Shown here: piece by piece, positions 14,824 to 22,640 of the stretch
Numbering within the stretch: the stretch's first letter is position 1
How the letters are laid out: the number at the start of each line of letters is the position of its first letter
NCBI GenBank assembly: GCA_902494555.1
Contig: CABUTR010000021.1
Coordinates: forward strand, 1 to 31,416
Direction of reading: 5' to 3'
DNA from: an uncultured Collinsella sp.
GTDB lineage: Bacteria > Actinomycetota > Coriobacteriia > Coriobacteriales > Coriobacteriaceae
DNA length: 31,416 nt
Notes under the pieces: generated by a model
Told to the model about the DNA's origin: nothing
Seen by the model: only the letters and a program-made list of their open reading frames with translations
Database searches by the model: none
Program-made: the position numbers and the translations under genes

Positions 14824-16128
14824 ATGGCCAAGAGCAGGTACGCCGATGCCACCAAGGCCGCTCGCAGGGCCGCGATGTCTGCCCACAAAGTTACGGCTGC
14901 GGCGAATGCTGGCAACGCCGACGCGTCCGCGCAGCCGTCTGCCAACGCTGCCACCGAGCTCGCCCGCGACGCCCGTCGCGACGAGCTGACGCACGTGGAC
15001 GCCAAGGGCGAGGTGCGCATGGTCGACGTGTCCGACAAGGCCGAGACCCATCGCATCGCCATCGCCGAGGGCACCATCCTTATGCACCCCGAGACGCAGG
15101 CCATGGTGCTGCAAGACCGCGCCAAAAAGGGCGACGTGCTTGCTTGCGCGCGCGTGGCGGGCATCATGGCCATCAAGCGCACGAGCGACATCATCCCCAT
15201 GTGCCATCCGTTGCTCATTACTAAGAGTAAGTGCGACATTGCGCCCATCGCTCCGGCGGGGACGCCGGCCGAGGACGTGCCCGAGGGCTGGGCACCGGCG
15301 CGCGCGGACGGGCAGGTTGGCTTTCACGTACTGGTCACGGCGGGCGTGACGGACAAGACGGGTATCGAGATGGAGGCCCTGACCGGCGCGAGTGCCGCGT
15401 GCCTGACCATCTACGACATGTGTAAGGCCGTCGACCGCGGCATGGAGATCGTCGACGTTCGTCTGCTGCACAAGGAGGGCGGCCGCTCGGGCGTATGGGA
15501 CCGCGCAGAGCGTCAGGCCGCTGCTGTTGAGGCCGTGGGAGCCGCGGGCGACGCACCCGCGAGCGCACCCGTCGCCGTCGCGCCCGCAGCTCCCACTTCG
15601 GCCGTCCCCGCGATCGCGTTTATCGGCTACCAGAACTCGGGCAAGACCACGCTCGTCGAGAAGGTTATCGCCGAGCTCACCCGCCGCGGCCTACGCGTGG
15701 GTTCGCTCAAGCATCACGGGCACCACGGCTTTGATATCGATGTGCCCGCTAAGGACACCTGGCGCCATCACCAGGCCGGATCCAAGCACGTGGGTCTCAT
15801 CTGCGCCACGCGCTGGGCGGAGTACGCCGACACGCGCGAGGAGGACGAGATGCCCGCGCGCGAGCTGCTGTCGCGCTACAACGATGTCGACGTGGTGATC
15901 ATCGAGGGCTACAAGACCGAGGGTTTCGACAACATCGTCGTCGCGCGCTCCGGTGTCGACCGTCTGCGCGGCAAGAGCTCGCTCGACCTGGTCGACGGTC
16001 ACACGCTGGCCCTTGCCTGCAACGAGGCCCTGGCGCGTCAGGCCTTCGACGCCGGCTTTGCGACCCGAGCCATCAACATCAACGACGCCCGAGCCATCTG
16101 CGATCTTATCCAAGACCATCTGGCCTAA
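14824..16128 (+). CDS. moaC: MoaC-MobB fusion protein
   Basis: A 434-aa two-domain protein. After a charged ~50-residue leader, residues about 54-228 form MoaC, cyclic pyranopterin monophosphate synthase: MVDVSDKAETHRIAIAEG, MCHPL at 126-130, TGASAACLTIYDMCKAVD, and HKEGGRSG. An Ala/Pro linker (230-262) leads to MobB (263-434), a GTP-binding protein linked to MGD attachment: P-loop GYQNSGKTTL (268-277), HHGHHGFDIDVPAKDTWRHHQAGS, and VVIIEGYKTE. The MoaC part has a ~20-residue insert near 142-162. ATG 14824 lies 4 nt after moaA with GGAGG upstream. The fusion joins an early and a late step of cofactor synthesis. Both domains look intact. Confidence 0.95.
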   Translation: MAKSRYADATKAARRAAMSAHKVTAAANAGNADASAQPSANAATELARDARRDELTHVDAKGEVRMVDVSDKAETHRIAIAEGTILMHPETQAMVLQDRAKKGDVLACARVAGIMAIKRTSDIIPMCHPLLITKSKCDIAPIAPAGTPAEDVPEGWAPARADGQVGFHVLVTAGVTDKTGIEMEALTGASAACLTIYDMCKAVDRGMEIVDVRLLHKEGGRSGVWDRAERQAAAVEAVGAAGDAPASAPVAVAPAAPTSAVPAIAFIGYQNSGKTTLVEKVIAELTRRGLRVGSLKHHGHHGFDIDVPAKDTWRHHQAGSKHVGLICATRWAEYADTREEDEMPARELLSRYNDVDVVIIEGYKTEGFDNIVVARSGVDRLRGKSSLDLVDGHTLALACNEALARQAFDAGFATRAININDARAICDLIQDHLA

Positions 16129-16130
16129 AA

Positions 16131-16167
16131 CCTGCCAAATAGGGACAGGTTTATTTTGGCAGGCTTT
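16131..16167 (+). terminator. Hairpin after moaC-mobB, family B relative
   Basis: CCTGCCAAA (16131-16139) pairs with TTTGGCAGG (16155-16163). The loop holds GGGACAGG, the same core as in the family B repeats. It begins 2 nt after the stop codon. Confidence 0.55.
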
Positions 16168-16186
16168 ATCTGGTCAAACGCCATTT

Positions 16187-16223
16187 CCACCACAAAGGGG
16201 CCAGGCTCCTTTGTGGTGGTTTT
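16187..16223 (+). terminator. Family B hairpin repeat, copy B1
   Basis: CCACCACAAAGG (16187-16198) and CCTTTGTGGTGG (16208-16219) form a 12-bp stem around GGCCAGGCT, followed by TTTT. It probably terminates readthrough from the cofactor operon. Confidence 0.7.
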
Positions 16224-16236
16224 GGCCAAAGAGGCT

Positions 16237-16266
16237 TTGACTTAAACCTACCTCAAGGTGTAATAA
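16237..16266 (+). promoter_or_regulatory. Promoter of the histidine-phosphatase-family gene
   Basis: TTGACT (16237-16242), an 18-nt spacer and TAATAA (16261-16266) lie 34 nt before the start codon. The spacer holds a loose dyad (CTT...AAG) that recalls MerR-type sites, but the symmetry is poor. Confidence 0.5.
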
Positions 16267-16299
16267 TCGCTGACAAACGATTGCGATTACGGAGGTCTC

Positions 16300-16884
16300 A
16301 TGCCAAAACTGTACTTTATGCGTCACGGCCAAACGCTCTTTAACCTGCTTCGTCGCAAGCAGGGTTGGTGTGACTCGCCGCTTACCGAGCTGGGGATCGA
16401 GCAGGCTAAAACTGTCGGCGCGACCCTGCGAGGGCGTGGCCTTACGTTCGACCACGCGTACAGCTCCACGTCCGAGCGTGCGTGCGACACGCTTGAGCTT
16501 GCGTTTCCCGGCCAGCCTTACGAGCGCGTCAAGGGCCTTAAGGAGTGGAACTTTGGCAAGTTTGAGGGTGCGAGCGAGGATTTGAATCCGCGCCTGCCGT
16601 ACGGCGATTTTTACAAGCAGTATGACGGCGAGGGCGAAGACGAGTTTCGCGAGCGCATCATGGCGACCATCACCGAGCTCATGCAGCGCCCTGGACATGA
16701 GAGCGTGTTGTGCGTGAGCCATGGCGCCGCAGCGGCTCAGGTCATGCGCGGCGTGGGCGTGGAACCGCTCAAGATGAAGAACCGCATCGGCAACTGCTGC
16801 GTGCTCGAACTCGACTTTAATCCCGCCACCAGCACATTCGCTCTCGCAGATCTGTACAACCCCTACGGTACCCCGCGCGAGTAA
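16300..16884 (+). CDS. Histidine phosphatase (phosphoglycerate mutase-like) family protein
   Basis: A 194-aa protein of the histidine phosphatase superfamily. The catalytic RHG motif is at residues 8-10 (FMRHGQTLFN), followed by GWCDSPLTELGIEQA and SSTSERACDT. The second catalytic histidine lies in VLCVSHGAAAAQ near residue 147. The length and the KEWNFGKFEG segment fit the broad phosphatase branch (CobC/GpmB-like) rather than classical glycolytic mutase. Substrate unknown. ACGGAGG is well placed before the ATG. It is a single-gene unit with family B hairpins on both sides. Confidence 0.9.
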   Translation: MPKLYFMRHGQTLFNLLRRKQGWCDSPLTELGIEQAKTVGATLRGRGLTFDHAYSSTSERACDTLELAFPGQPYERVKGLKEWNFGKFEGASEDLNPRLPYGDFYKQYDGEGEDEFRERIMATITELMQRPGHESVLCVSHGAAAAQVMRGVGVEPLKMKNRIGNCCVLELDFNPATSTFALADLYNPYGTPRE

Positions 16885-16900
16885 TATCGGGGCATCAGTC

Positions 16901-16941
16901 AAAACCACCACAAAGGGGCCAGGCACCTTTGTGGTGGTTTT
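16901..16941 (+). terminator. Family B hairpin repeat, copy B2
   Basis: A perfect 16-bp stem, AAAACCACCACAAAGG (16901-16916) with 16926-16941, around GGCCAGGCA; its 3' arm ends in TTTT. It is 16 nt after the stop codon and the most complete family B copy in the window. Confidence 0.75.
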
Positions 16942-17038
16942 GCCGTTTACAGGCGATTTCCTACCGTTCGGCGGACTTTCGCGCCAATGGGCTTACGCCG
17001 CATGCAAGTTTCATCCTACAATCGCCCACGTGCTCACA

Positions 17039-17130
17039 AGTTTGTTACTCCTCGGGAGGCATCACTTGCGTATAATAGAAGACGAGGAATATCGTCCCGT
17101 CGTCTAGCGCCGATGTCCGAGGAGTTTTTT
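17039..17130 (+). promoter_or_regulatory. RAT-like leader of the antiterminator gene
   Basis: The stretch at 17041-17061 (TTTGTTACT, then CCTCGGGAGGCA) resembles the start and end of ribonucleic antiterminator (RAT) sites bound by LicT/SacY. CTCCTCGG inside it (17048-17055) is exactly complementary to CCGAGGAG (17117-17124), which is the Shine-Dalgarno and is followed by six T. This allows a terminator or RBS-masking stem. A TATAAT lies at 17071-17076; if that is the true -10, the RAT would not be transcribed, so the reading is tentative. Confidence 0.35.
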
Positions 17131-17131
17131 C

Positions 17132-17977
17132 ATGCTCATTTTAAAGAAGATCAACAATAACGTTGCTCTTGCCGCCAGCGATGACGGCCGAGAGGTTGTT
17201 GTCTTTGGCAAGGGCATCGGTTTCCACGAGATGCCCTACGAGCTTGCCGATGAGTCTCTCATCCAGCGCAAATTCTATAACGTTCCCGAGAGCCTGCAGG
17301 ATATGGTCGGCACCCTTCCCGACGACGTCCTGCTCGCCGCGAGCGACATTGCCTGCTTCGCGTCGCAGCAGCTTGGTTGCAAGCTATCTGGTGGCCTGCC
17401 CTTTATCCTGGCAGATCACCTGCAGTTTGCCGTTCAGCGCGACGACGACCAGATCAGCGCTCCCAACCCGCTCGAGCACGAGGTGGCCTTCATCTACCCG
17501 CGCGAGCTCGAGATCGGCTAGGCCGCGCTCGCCATCGTGCAAAAGCACACCGGCGCCAAGCTGGGTCAGAACGAGGCCACGAGCATCGCGCTCCACATCG
17601 TTAACGCCGAGGTCGACGGCATGGGCCGCGCCAAGGACATGGACTTCATCATGAAGAGCACCCGCGTGCTCGACGAGGTGACCCATTCCGTGGAAAAGCA
17701 GCTCGGCTGCTCGCTCGACACGGCGTCGTATTGCTATATTCGCTTTCTTGCGCACCTGCGCTTTTTGGTTCGCCGCCTCTGCAAGGGCAAGTGCACGCAG
17801 ACCGAGAACTCCTCGCTGTTTATGCAGGCCGCCCGCGATTTTCCCGAGGCCTACCAGTGTGCGTACGCCATCAACCGCGTGTTCGAGAAAGAGTTCAAGC
17901 AGAGTTGCTCGGACGAGGAACTCTTGTATCTGATGATGCATATCAACCGTCTGCGATCGGCTTCGCAGACCGAGTGA
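17132..17977 (+). pseudogene. licT: BglG/LicT-family antiterminator with in-frame amber stop
   Basis: Antiterminators of this family bind nascent RNA at RAT sites so that beta-glucoside PTS genes are transcribed; PTS phosphorylation controls them. The N-terminal CAT RNA-binding domain (1-55, ILKKINNNVALA, VVFGKGIGFHEMP) and the start of PRD1 are read to a TAG at 17519-17521 after residue 129. The same frame resumes at once with the rest of PRD1 (SIALHIVNAE) and PRD2 (EELLYLMMHINRL), ending at 17977. The total of about 281 codons is the normal family length, with no frameshift or gap, so a single base change explains the stop. The product is either a truncated 129-aa protein or made by suppression. 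A start within the downstream part (17537 GTG-like) would lack the RNA-binding domain. Confidence 0.88.
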
Positions 17978-18018
17978 GTAAAGCCGCCAGTCCGACGGCA
18001 ATCGCAACAATTCTTTTT

Positions 18019-18066
18019 GGTTTCTAACTGCGGGCAAGGTACCGGCTCGCGGTAGGGGATATTTTT
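18019..18066 (+). promoter_or_regulatory. RAT antiterminator overlapping a terminator
   Basis: The 25-nt stretch 18019-18043 (GGTTTCTAACTG, then CGGGCAAGGTACC) matches RAT sites of the SacY/LicT type, with the conserved 3' GGGCAAG..ACC block. Its left half (18024-18035) also pairs with 18045-18055 (GCTCGCGGTAG) in an 11-bp stem with one bulge and G-U pairs, followed by TTTTT at 18062-18066. The RAT and terminator folds are thus mutually exclusive. It sits 42 nt after the antiterminator gene and 30 nt before the PTS start. Confidence 0.65.
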
Positions 18067-18095
18067 GTCGAAATTTGGAAAAGAGAGGACAGATC

Positions 18096-19535
18096 ATGGC
18101 AGGTAAATACGACGATCTTGCTGCCCAGATCGTAGAGCTGGTTGGCGGCAAGTCCAACGTCAAATGCGTCGCACACTGCATTACCCGTGTTCGTTTTAAG
18201 CTCAAGGACGAGTCGAAGGCCAATGACGAGGCAATCTCCGAGCTGCCCAACGTCATCAAGGTCATGCACGCCAACGGCCAGTACCAGGTTGTTGTGGGCA
18301 ACATCGTCGAGGACGTCTACGACGCCGTTCTCAAGGCCGGCGGTTTTAGCGACGGCGGCGCCGTCGACGCCGATGACGACGATGCCGCTCCCAAGGGCGT
18401 TACCGATGTGATCATCGACCTCATCTCGGGCATCTTCGCCCCCATGCTCGGCACCTTCGCCGCTGCCGGTATCATGAAGGGCCTGCTGGCGCTCGCTACC
18501 TTCCTGGTCCCGAGCTTTGCCAACGACGGCGCCTACACGCTGCTCTACACCGTCGCTGACGGCATGTTCTACTTCCTGCCCGTGGTGCTTGGCTTTACCG
18601 CGGCCAAGAAGTTCAAGATGAGCGAGTTCAACGGCATGGCCATCGCCTTTGCCCTGGTGTATCCCACCATGGTTGCCCTGACCTCGGGCGAGGTTGTCGG
18701 CTCCGTCGAGCTCGGCTTTGCCGGCACCTTCTCTTGGTACACCACGTTCCTGGGCCTGCCGCTCATCATGCCTGCCTCGGGTTACACCAGCTCCGTTATC
18801 CCCATCCTTCTCATGATCTGGTTCGGCTCCACCCTCGAGCACTGGGTTAAGAAGTGGATGCCCGCTTCTATGAAGATGTTCTTCACCCCGCTGATCGTCG
18901 TCACCGTTACCGTCACCCTTGGCTACCTGGTCATTGGCCCTATCGCCACGCTCATCACCAACCTGCTCGGTGAGTTCTTCGCACTGCTGTTTGGCCTGCC
19001 CATGATCGGCTCCCTCTTGGGCTGCACCCTCGTCGGTGCCTTCTGGATGTGCCTGGTCATCTTTGGCTTCCACTGGTCGCTCGTGCCCATCGCGCTGGTC
19101 AACCTGTCCACTCTGGGCCACGACTACATCTTGGGCTCCGTTATCGCCCACTCCTTCTCGCTGGGCGCCGTGCTCTTTGCCATGTATCTCAAGAACAAGG
19201 ACGAGAAGTTCCGCGGCATCGCGCTGCCGGCCATGATCTCCGCCTTCTTCTTTGGTGTCACCGAGCCCGCTATCTACGGTGTCGCCCTGCCCGATAAGAA
19301 GGCCTTCATCAACGCCAGCATCGGTTCTGCTGTGGGCGGCCTCATCATTGGTCTCTCCGGCGCCGTGGTGTACATGTCCGGTGGTCTGGGCGTCTTCAAC
19401 TGGCTGTCCTTCATCGACCCCTCCGGTGTTAACGGCATCAACCACATGATCTGGGCTATCGTTGCCTCGCTCGTGGGTGCCGCCGTGGGCTTCGCGATCG
19501 AGTTTGTCACCTACAAGCCCGAGGCTGCAAAGTAA
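18096..19535 (+). CDS. Beta-glucoside PTS transporter subunit EIIBC
   Basis: A 479-aa membrane permease that imports and phosphorylates a beta-glucoside. The EIIB domain (1-85) carries the phospho-cysteine Cys28 in AHCITRVRFKLKDE. The EIIC domain (about 105-470) has ten or so hydrophobic segments and the sugar-binding region GVTEPAIYGV. Unlike BglF/BglP (~610-630 aa) it has no C-terminal EIIA domain, and no EIIA gene is nearby, so EIIA must be supplied in trans. ATG 18096 follows GAGAGGAC. It is preceded by the RAT/terminator and followed by the 6-phospho-beta-glucosidase gene. The substrate class is inferred from these neighbours. Confidence 0.94.
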   Translation: MAGKYDDLAAQIVELVGGKSNVKCVAHCITRVRFKLKDESKANDEAISELPNVIKVMHANGQYQVVVGNIVEDVYDAVLKAGGFSDGGAVDADDDDAAPKGVTDVIIDLISGIFAPMLGTFAAAGIMKGLLALATFLVPSFANDGAYTLLYTVADGMFYFLPVVLGFTAAKKFKMSEFNGMAIAFALVYPTMVALTSGEVVGSVELGFAGTFSWYTTFLGLPLIMPASGYTSSVIPILLMIWFGSTLEHWVKKWMPASMKMFFTPLIVVTVTVTLGYLVIGPIATLITNLLGEFFALLFGLPMIGSLLGCTLVGAFWMCLVIFGFHWSLVPIALVNLSTLGHDYILGSVIAHSFSLGAVLFAMYLKNKDEKFRGIALPAMISAFFFGVTEPAIYGVALPDKKAFINASIGSAVGGLIIGLSGAVVYMSGGLGVFNWLSFIDPSGVNGINHMIWAIVASLVGAAVGFAIEFVTYKPEAAK

Positions 19536-19560
19536 CCCAAACGAAAAAGACTCGGTACCA

Positions 19561-19593
19561 AGCCGGCGGGGACAAGCGCCCCGCTGGCTTTTT
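19561..19593 (+). terminator. Terminator-like hairpin after the PTS gene
   Basis: AGCCGGCGGGG (19561-19571) pairs with CCCCGCTGGCT (19579-19589), with one G-U pair, and is followed by a T-run. It may set a lower expression of the downstream glucosidase relative to the permease. Confidence 0.75.
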
Positions 19594-19675
19594 CCAAATG
19601 GGCGAGACGGTCTGCGCATGCGCAAAAAGGGGTCCCGCCACGAAACTCACTCCAACACGTACGAAAGGAGCCAAC

Positions 19676-21124
19676 ATGGCTTTTCCCGATGGATTTCTGT
19701 GGGGCGGCGCCACTGCCGCCAATCAGTGCGAAGGTGGATACAACGAGGACGGCAAGGGCCTCGGTGTTCCCGACATCATGACCGGCGGTACGGTCTCCGA
19801 GCCGCGCCACATCACCGACGGCATTCTGCCCCAGTACCACTATCCCAGCCACGAGGCCGTGGATATGTACCATCACTACCTCGACGACATCAAGCTCTTT
19901 GGCGAGATGGGCTTTAAGTGCTACCGCATGTCCATCAACTGGAGCCGCATCTTCCCCAACGGCGACGAGGCCGAGCCCAACCAGGCCGGCATCGAGTTCT
20001 ACCGCCGCGTGTTCCAGGCCTGTCAGGAGCAGGGCATCGAGCCCATGGTCACCCTCAGCCACTACGAGCTGCCCTATGGCCTGTCCAAAAACTACGGCGG
20101 CTGGAAGAACCCCAAGCTCATCGATTTCTACCTCAACTACGCCCGTACCGTCATGACCGAGTACAAGGGGCTGGTGCGCTACTGGCTCACATTTAACGAG
20201 ATCAATTGCCTGCTCATGGGCGGTTTTGGCGGCGTGATGGGCGGCGGCATGGTGCCCGAGGCAACTGACACGCCCATGGCCTTTGGCAACTGCGACTGGG
20301 ACGACCCGCAGGCGCGCTTCGACGCCCTGCACCATCAGTTCCTGGCGAGCGCCAAGTGCGTCACCATGGGCCATCAGATCGACCCTCAGAACAAGATCGG
20401 CTGCATGATCGCCGGCAACGCTTGCTATCCGCACACGTGCAACCCGGCCGATGTTCTGGCCGCACAAAAGCAGCAGCGCGAGATGAACTTCTACTGCGGC
20501 GACGTGCAGGTGCGCGGTGCGTATCCCTCGTGGGCGCCCAGCGTGTGGCGCCGCGAAGGCGTGCACGTGGAGGTCTCGCCCGAGGACGCCGCCACGCTGG
20601 CCGCCGGCAAGGTCGACTTCTACAGCTTTAGCTACTACATGAGCGCCACGGCCACGGCCGACCCGGTGCTGCTGGAGCAGGGCAACATCTTTGGTGGCGC
20701 CGGCAACGAGTATCTCAAGAAGAGCGATTGGGGTTGGGCGATCGATCCCGAAGGCCTGCGCTACTACCTGGAGGAGGTCTACGACCGCTACCAGGTGCCG
20801 CTGATGATCGTCGAGAACGGCCTAGGCGCGGTGGACGAGGTCGAGGCGGACGGTTCGATCCACGACGGCTACCGCATCGATTACCTGCGCGAGCATATCA
20901 AGCAGATGGAGATTGCCATCGAGGACGGCGTGGACCTGATGGGCTACACCATGTGGGGCTGCATCGATTTGGTGAGCGCCTCGACCGGCGAGATGAAGAA
21001 GCGCTACGGCTTTATCTACGTCGACAAGGACAACGACGGCAACGGCACGCTTGCCCGCAGCCGCAAGGACAGCTTCTTCTGGTACAAGAAGGTCATCGAG
21101 TCCAACGGCGCCGACCTGGCCTAG
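19676..21124 (+). CDS. bglA: 6-phospho-beta-glucosidase, GH1
   Basis: A 482-aa family 1 glycosidase that cleaves the phosphorylated beta-glucosides delivered by the PTS. The N-terminal FPDGFLWGGATAANQCEGGYNEDGKG signature is typical of the phospho-glycosidase branch. The acid/base Glu175 lies in TFNEIN and the nucleophile Glu380 in IVENGLGAVD. The C-terminal KRYGFIYVDKDNDGNGT and KDSFFWYKKVI blocks are typical of BglA/AscB; Lys and Tyr in KRYGFI help bind the phosphate. GAAAGGAG precedes the ATG; family similarity begins there, not at upstream in-frame codons. Confidence 0.96.
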   Translation: MAFPDGFLWGGATAANQCEGGYNEDGKGLGVPDIMTGGTVSEPRHITDGILPQYHYPSHEAVDMYHHYLDDIKLFGEMGFKCYRMSINWSRIFPNGDEAEPNQAGIEFYRRVFQACQEQGIEPMVTLSHYELPYGLSKNYGGWKNPKLIDFYLNYARTVMTEYKGLVRYWLTFNEINCLLMGGFGGVMGGGMVPEATDTPMAFGNCDWDDPQARFDALHHQFLASAKCVTMGHQIDPQNKIGCMIAGNACYPHTCNPADVLAAQKQQREMNFYCGDVQVRGAYPSWAPSVWRREGVHVEVSPEDAATLAAGKVDFYSFSYYMSATATADPVLLEQGNIFGGAGNEYLKKSDWGWAIDPEGLRYYLEEVYDRYQVPLMIVENGLGAVDEVEADGSIHDGYRIDYLREHIKQMEIAIEDGVDLMGYTMWGCIDLVSASTGEMKKRYGFIYVDKDNDGNGTLARSRKDSFFWYKKVIESNGADLA

Positions 21125-21151
21125 CCAAGTCTCAACCAGCGTAAACGCCGC

Positions 21152-21191
21152 AACCACCACAAAGGGGCCAGGCACCTTTGTGGTGGTTTTT
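21152..21191 (+). terminator. Family B hairpin repeat, copy B3
   Basis: AACCACCACAAAGG (21152-21165) pairs with 21175-21188 around GGCCAGGCA, followed by TTT. It lies 27 nt after the glucosidase stop. Confidence 0.75.
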
Positions 21192-21194
21192 GCT

Positions 21195-21231
21195 TTGGTA
21201 GATGTGTGGGACATGCCTTACAATCTACCAA
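21195..21231 (+). promoter_or_regulatory. Promoter with overlapping inverted repeat before the MFS gene
   Basis: TTGGTA (21195-21200) and TACAAT (21219-21224), spaced 18 nt, make a plausible promoter. A perfect 9-bp inverted repeat, TTGGTAGAT (21195-21203) and ATCTACCAA (21223-21231), covers both elements and suggests an operator for an unidentified repressor. The ~130-nt leader that follows has nested repeats CAGCGG/CCGCTG (21310-21329) inside GCATACG/CGTATGC (21284-21345). Confidence 0.5.
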
Positions 21232-21359
21232 GTAGTTCATGCTGGGCGGAAAGACGGAAGGGGCTCGATGCGACCCTAGTCAGGCATACGGATAGATTGA
21301 GCCAATGGACAGCGGATGAATGGCCGCTGCCCGATATTCGTATGCGATAAGGAGCACCC

Positions 21360-22640
21360 ATGCCCACGCTTGTATTTCCAAAAGTCCGCTCGTCGCTGTC
21401 CGTGCAGGCCAAGCGCCTGGTGGCGATGCGCTTTCTCATCTACACCGGTTTTCAGACCAGCTACTTTATCGGCGTCATCGGAACGCTTACCTATGCGGAC
21501 GATGCCTCGGTCGTCGCGACATCGCTGGCCGTCCTGTTCATGAACGTTTTCGTGATCCTGGGATCCTTTGCGGGTGGCGCGGAGCTCGACGCCTGGGGTC
21601 CGCGCCGCCATTTCTTGCTGAGCATCGTCGGCGCTCTCGCAATTGGCACGGCAATCATCGCCTTTGGTAGCGCGACCGGCGTCGTCCTGCTCGGCGCGGT
21701 GTTTCTGGGCTTTGTGATGGGATTCGCCCAGCCCATCGCCACGTCCTATCCGGCCTACCTCACCAACGACCCTGTCGAGCTCAAAGACATCAACTCCGCC
21801 ATCGCCATGTTTTCAAACGTGAGTATCATCGTTGGCCCCACGTTGGGCGGCTTTGTCGCGGCGGCCGCGTCGTCGCGCGCGGTGTTCGTGCTCATGATGC
21901 TCTTTACCGTGCTGGCGTTCGTCATCGGTTGGGGCTTTAGGCCGCAGACCAGCCATGTCGCCGGGGATGCGGATACCGATTCGGCAGAGGGAGGGGAGCG
22001 TGCGGGACGAAGCCCCGACCCCAGCACGTCCGCCCGCGCCACCTTCGCAGCCAGCATCAAGACGGTCTTCACCAACAGCGTCCTCGCGCTACTTTTCTGC
22101 ATCATTTTTCTTTCGAACTTTGGCTACGGAGCCTTCGATCCGCTCGAGTCGTTCTTCTATCGCGATGTCCTACGCGTCGGCGTTGAGTGGATGGGCTGGC
22201 TCTCGTCGGCTTCGGGCGTGGGCGCGGTGCTGGGTGCCGTGCTCGCGCTCCGCTTGCCGCCGCACCTGGTCAACCTTAAAACACTGCTCGTGGCGCTTAT
22301 GTCCGTGGGCCTGGGAAGTCTGCTCTATGTGGGGACACCGTACGTGGGCGTGGCCCTCATCGGCCAGATCGCCCTGGGCATAGCTTGGGGTGTCGTCAAC
22401 CCGCTCCACAACACCATTGTGCAGACGACGGCGCCGCTCGAGCAGCTCGGTCGCGTGAACTCGGTCATGGGCTTTGGCAATATGTTTGCCGGCGTGGCCC
22501 CGCTGGCGATTGCCCCGTGGCTGGCGGCGACGTTTGGCGTGCAGCAGACGCTCATCGGAGCAGGCATGGTCGTGACGGCAGTCCCCGCGGCGTTGCTGCT
22601 GTTTGGACGCTGGCACTTGGATCGTGCCGCAAGGCAGTAA
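21360..22640 (+). CDS. MFS transporter
   Basis: A 426-aa major facilitator protein with about 12 hydrophobic segments in two halves. The halves are separated by a ~50-residue polar loop (about 200-240, DADTDSAEGGERAGRSPDPSTSAR). The loop 2-3 motif appears as GGAELDAWGPRR near residues 75-86, a variant of G-x-x-x-D-x-x-G-R-R. A long helix 5 has ANSAIAMFSNVSIIVGPTLGG-like features (SAIAMFSNVSIIVGPTLG). It resembles drug/macrolide-type efflux members of the family, but the substrate is unknown. AAGGAG precedes the ATG. It is a single-gene unit between hairpins B3 and A3. Confidence 0.9.
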   Translation: MPTLVFPKVRSSLSVQAKRLVAMRFLIYTGFQTSYFIGVIGTLTYADDASVVATSLAVLFMNVFVILGSFAGGAELDAWGPRRHFLLSIVGALAIGTAIIAFGSATGVVLLGAVFLGFVMGFAQPIATSYPAYLTNDPVELKDINSAIAMFSNVSIIVGPTLGGFVAAAASSRAVFVLMMLFTVLAFVIGWGFRPQTSHVAGDADTDSAEGGERAGRSPDPSTSARATFAASIKTVFTNSVLALLFCIIFLSNFGYGAFDPLESFFYRDVLRVGVEWMGWLSSASGVGAVLGAVLALRLPPHLVNLKTLLVALMSVGLGSLLYVGTPYVGVALIGQIALGIAWGVVNPLHNTIVQTTAPLEQLGRVNSVMGFGNMFAGVAPLAIAPWLAATFGVQQTLIGAGMVVTAVPAALLLFGRWHLDRAARQ

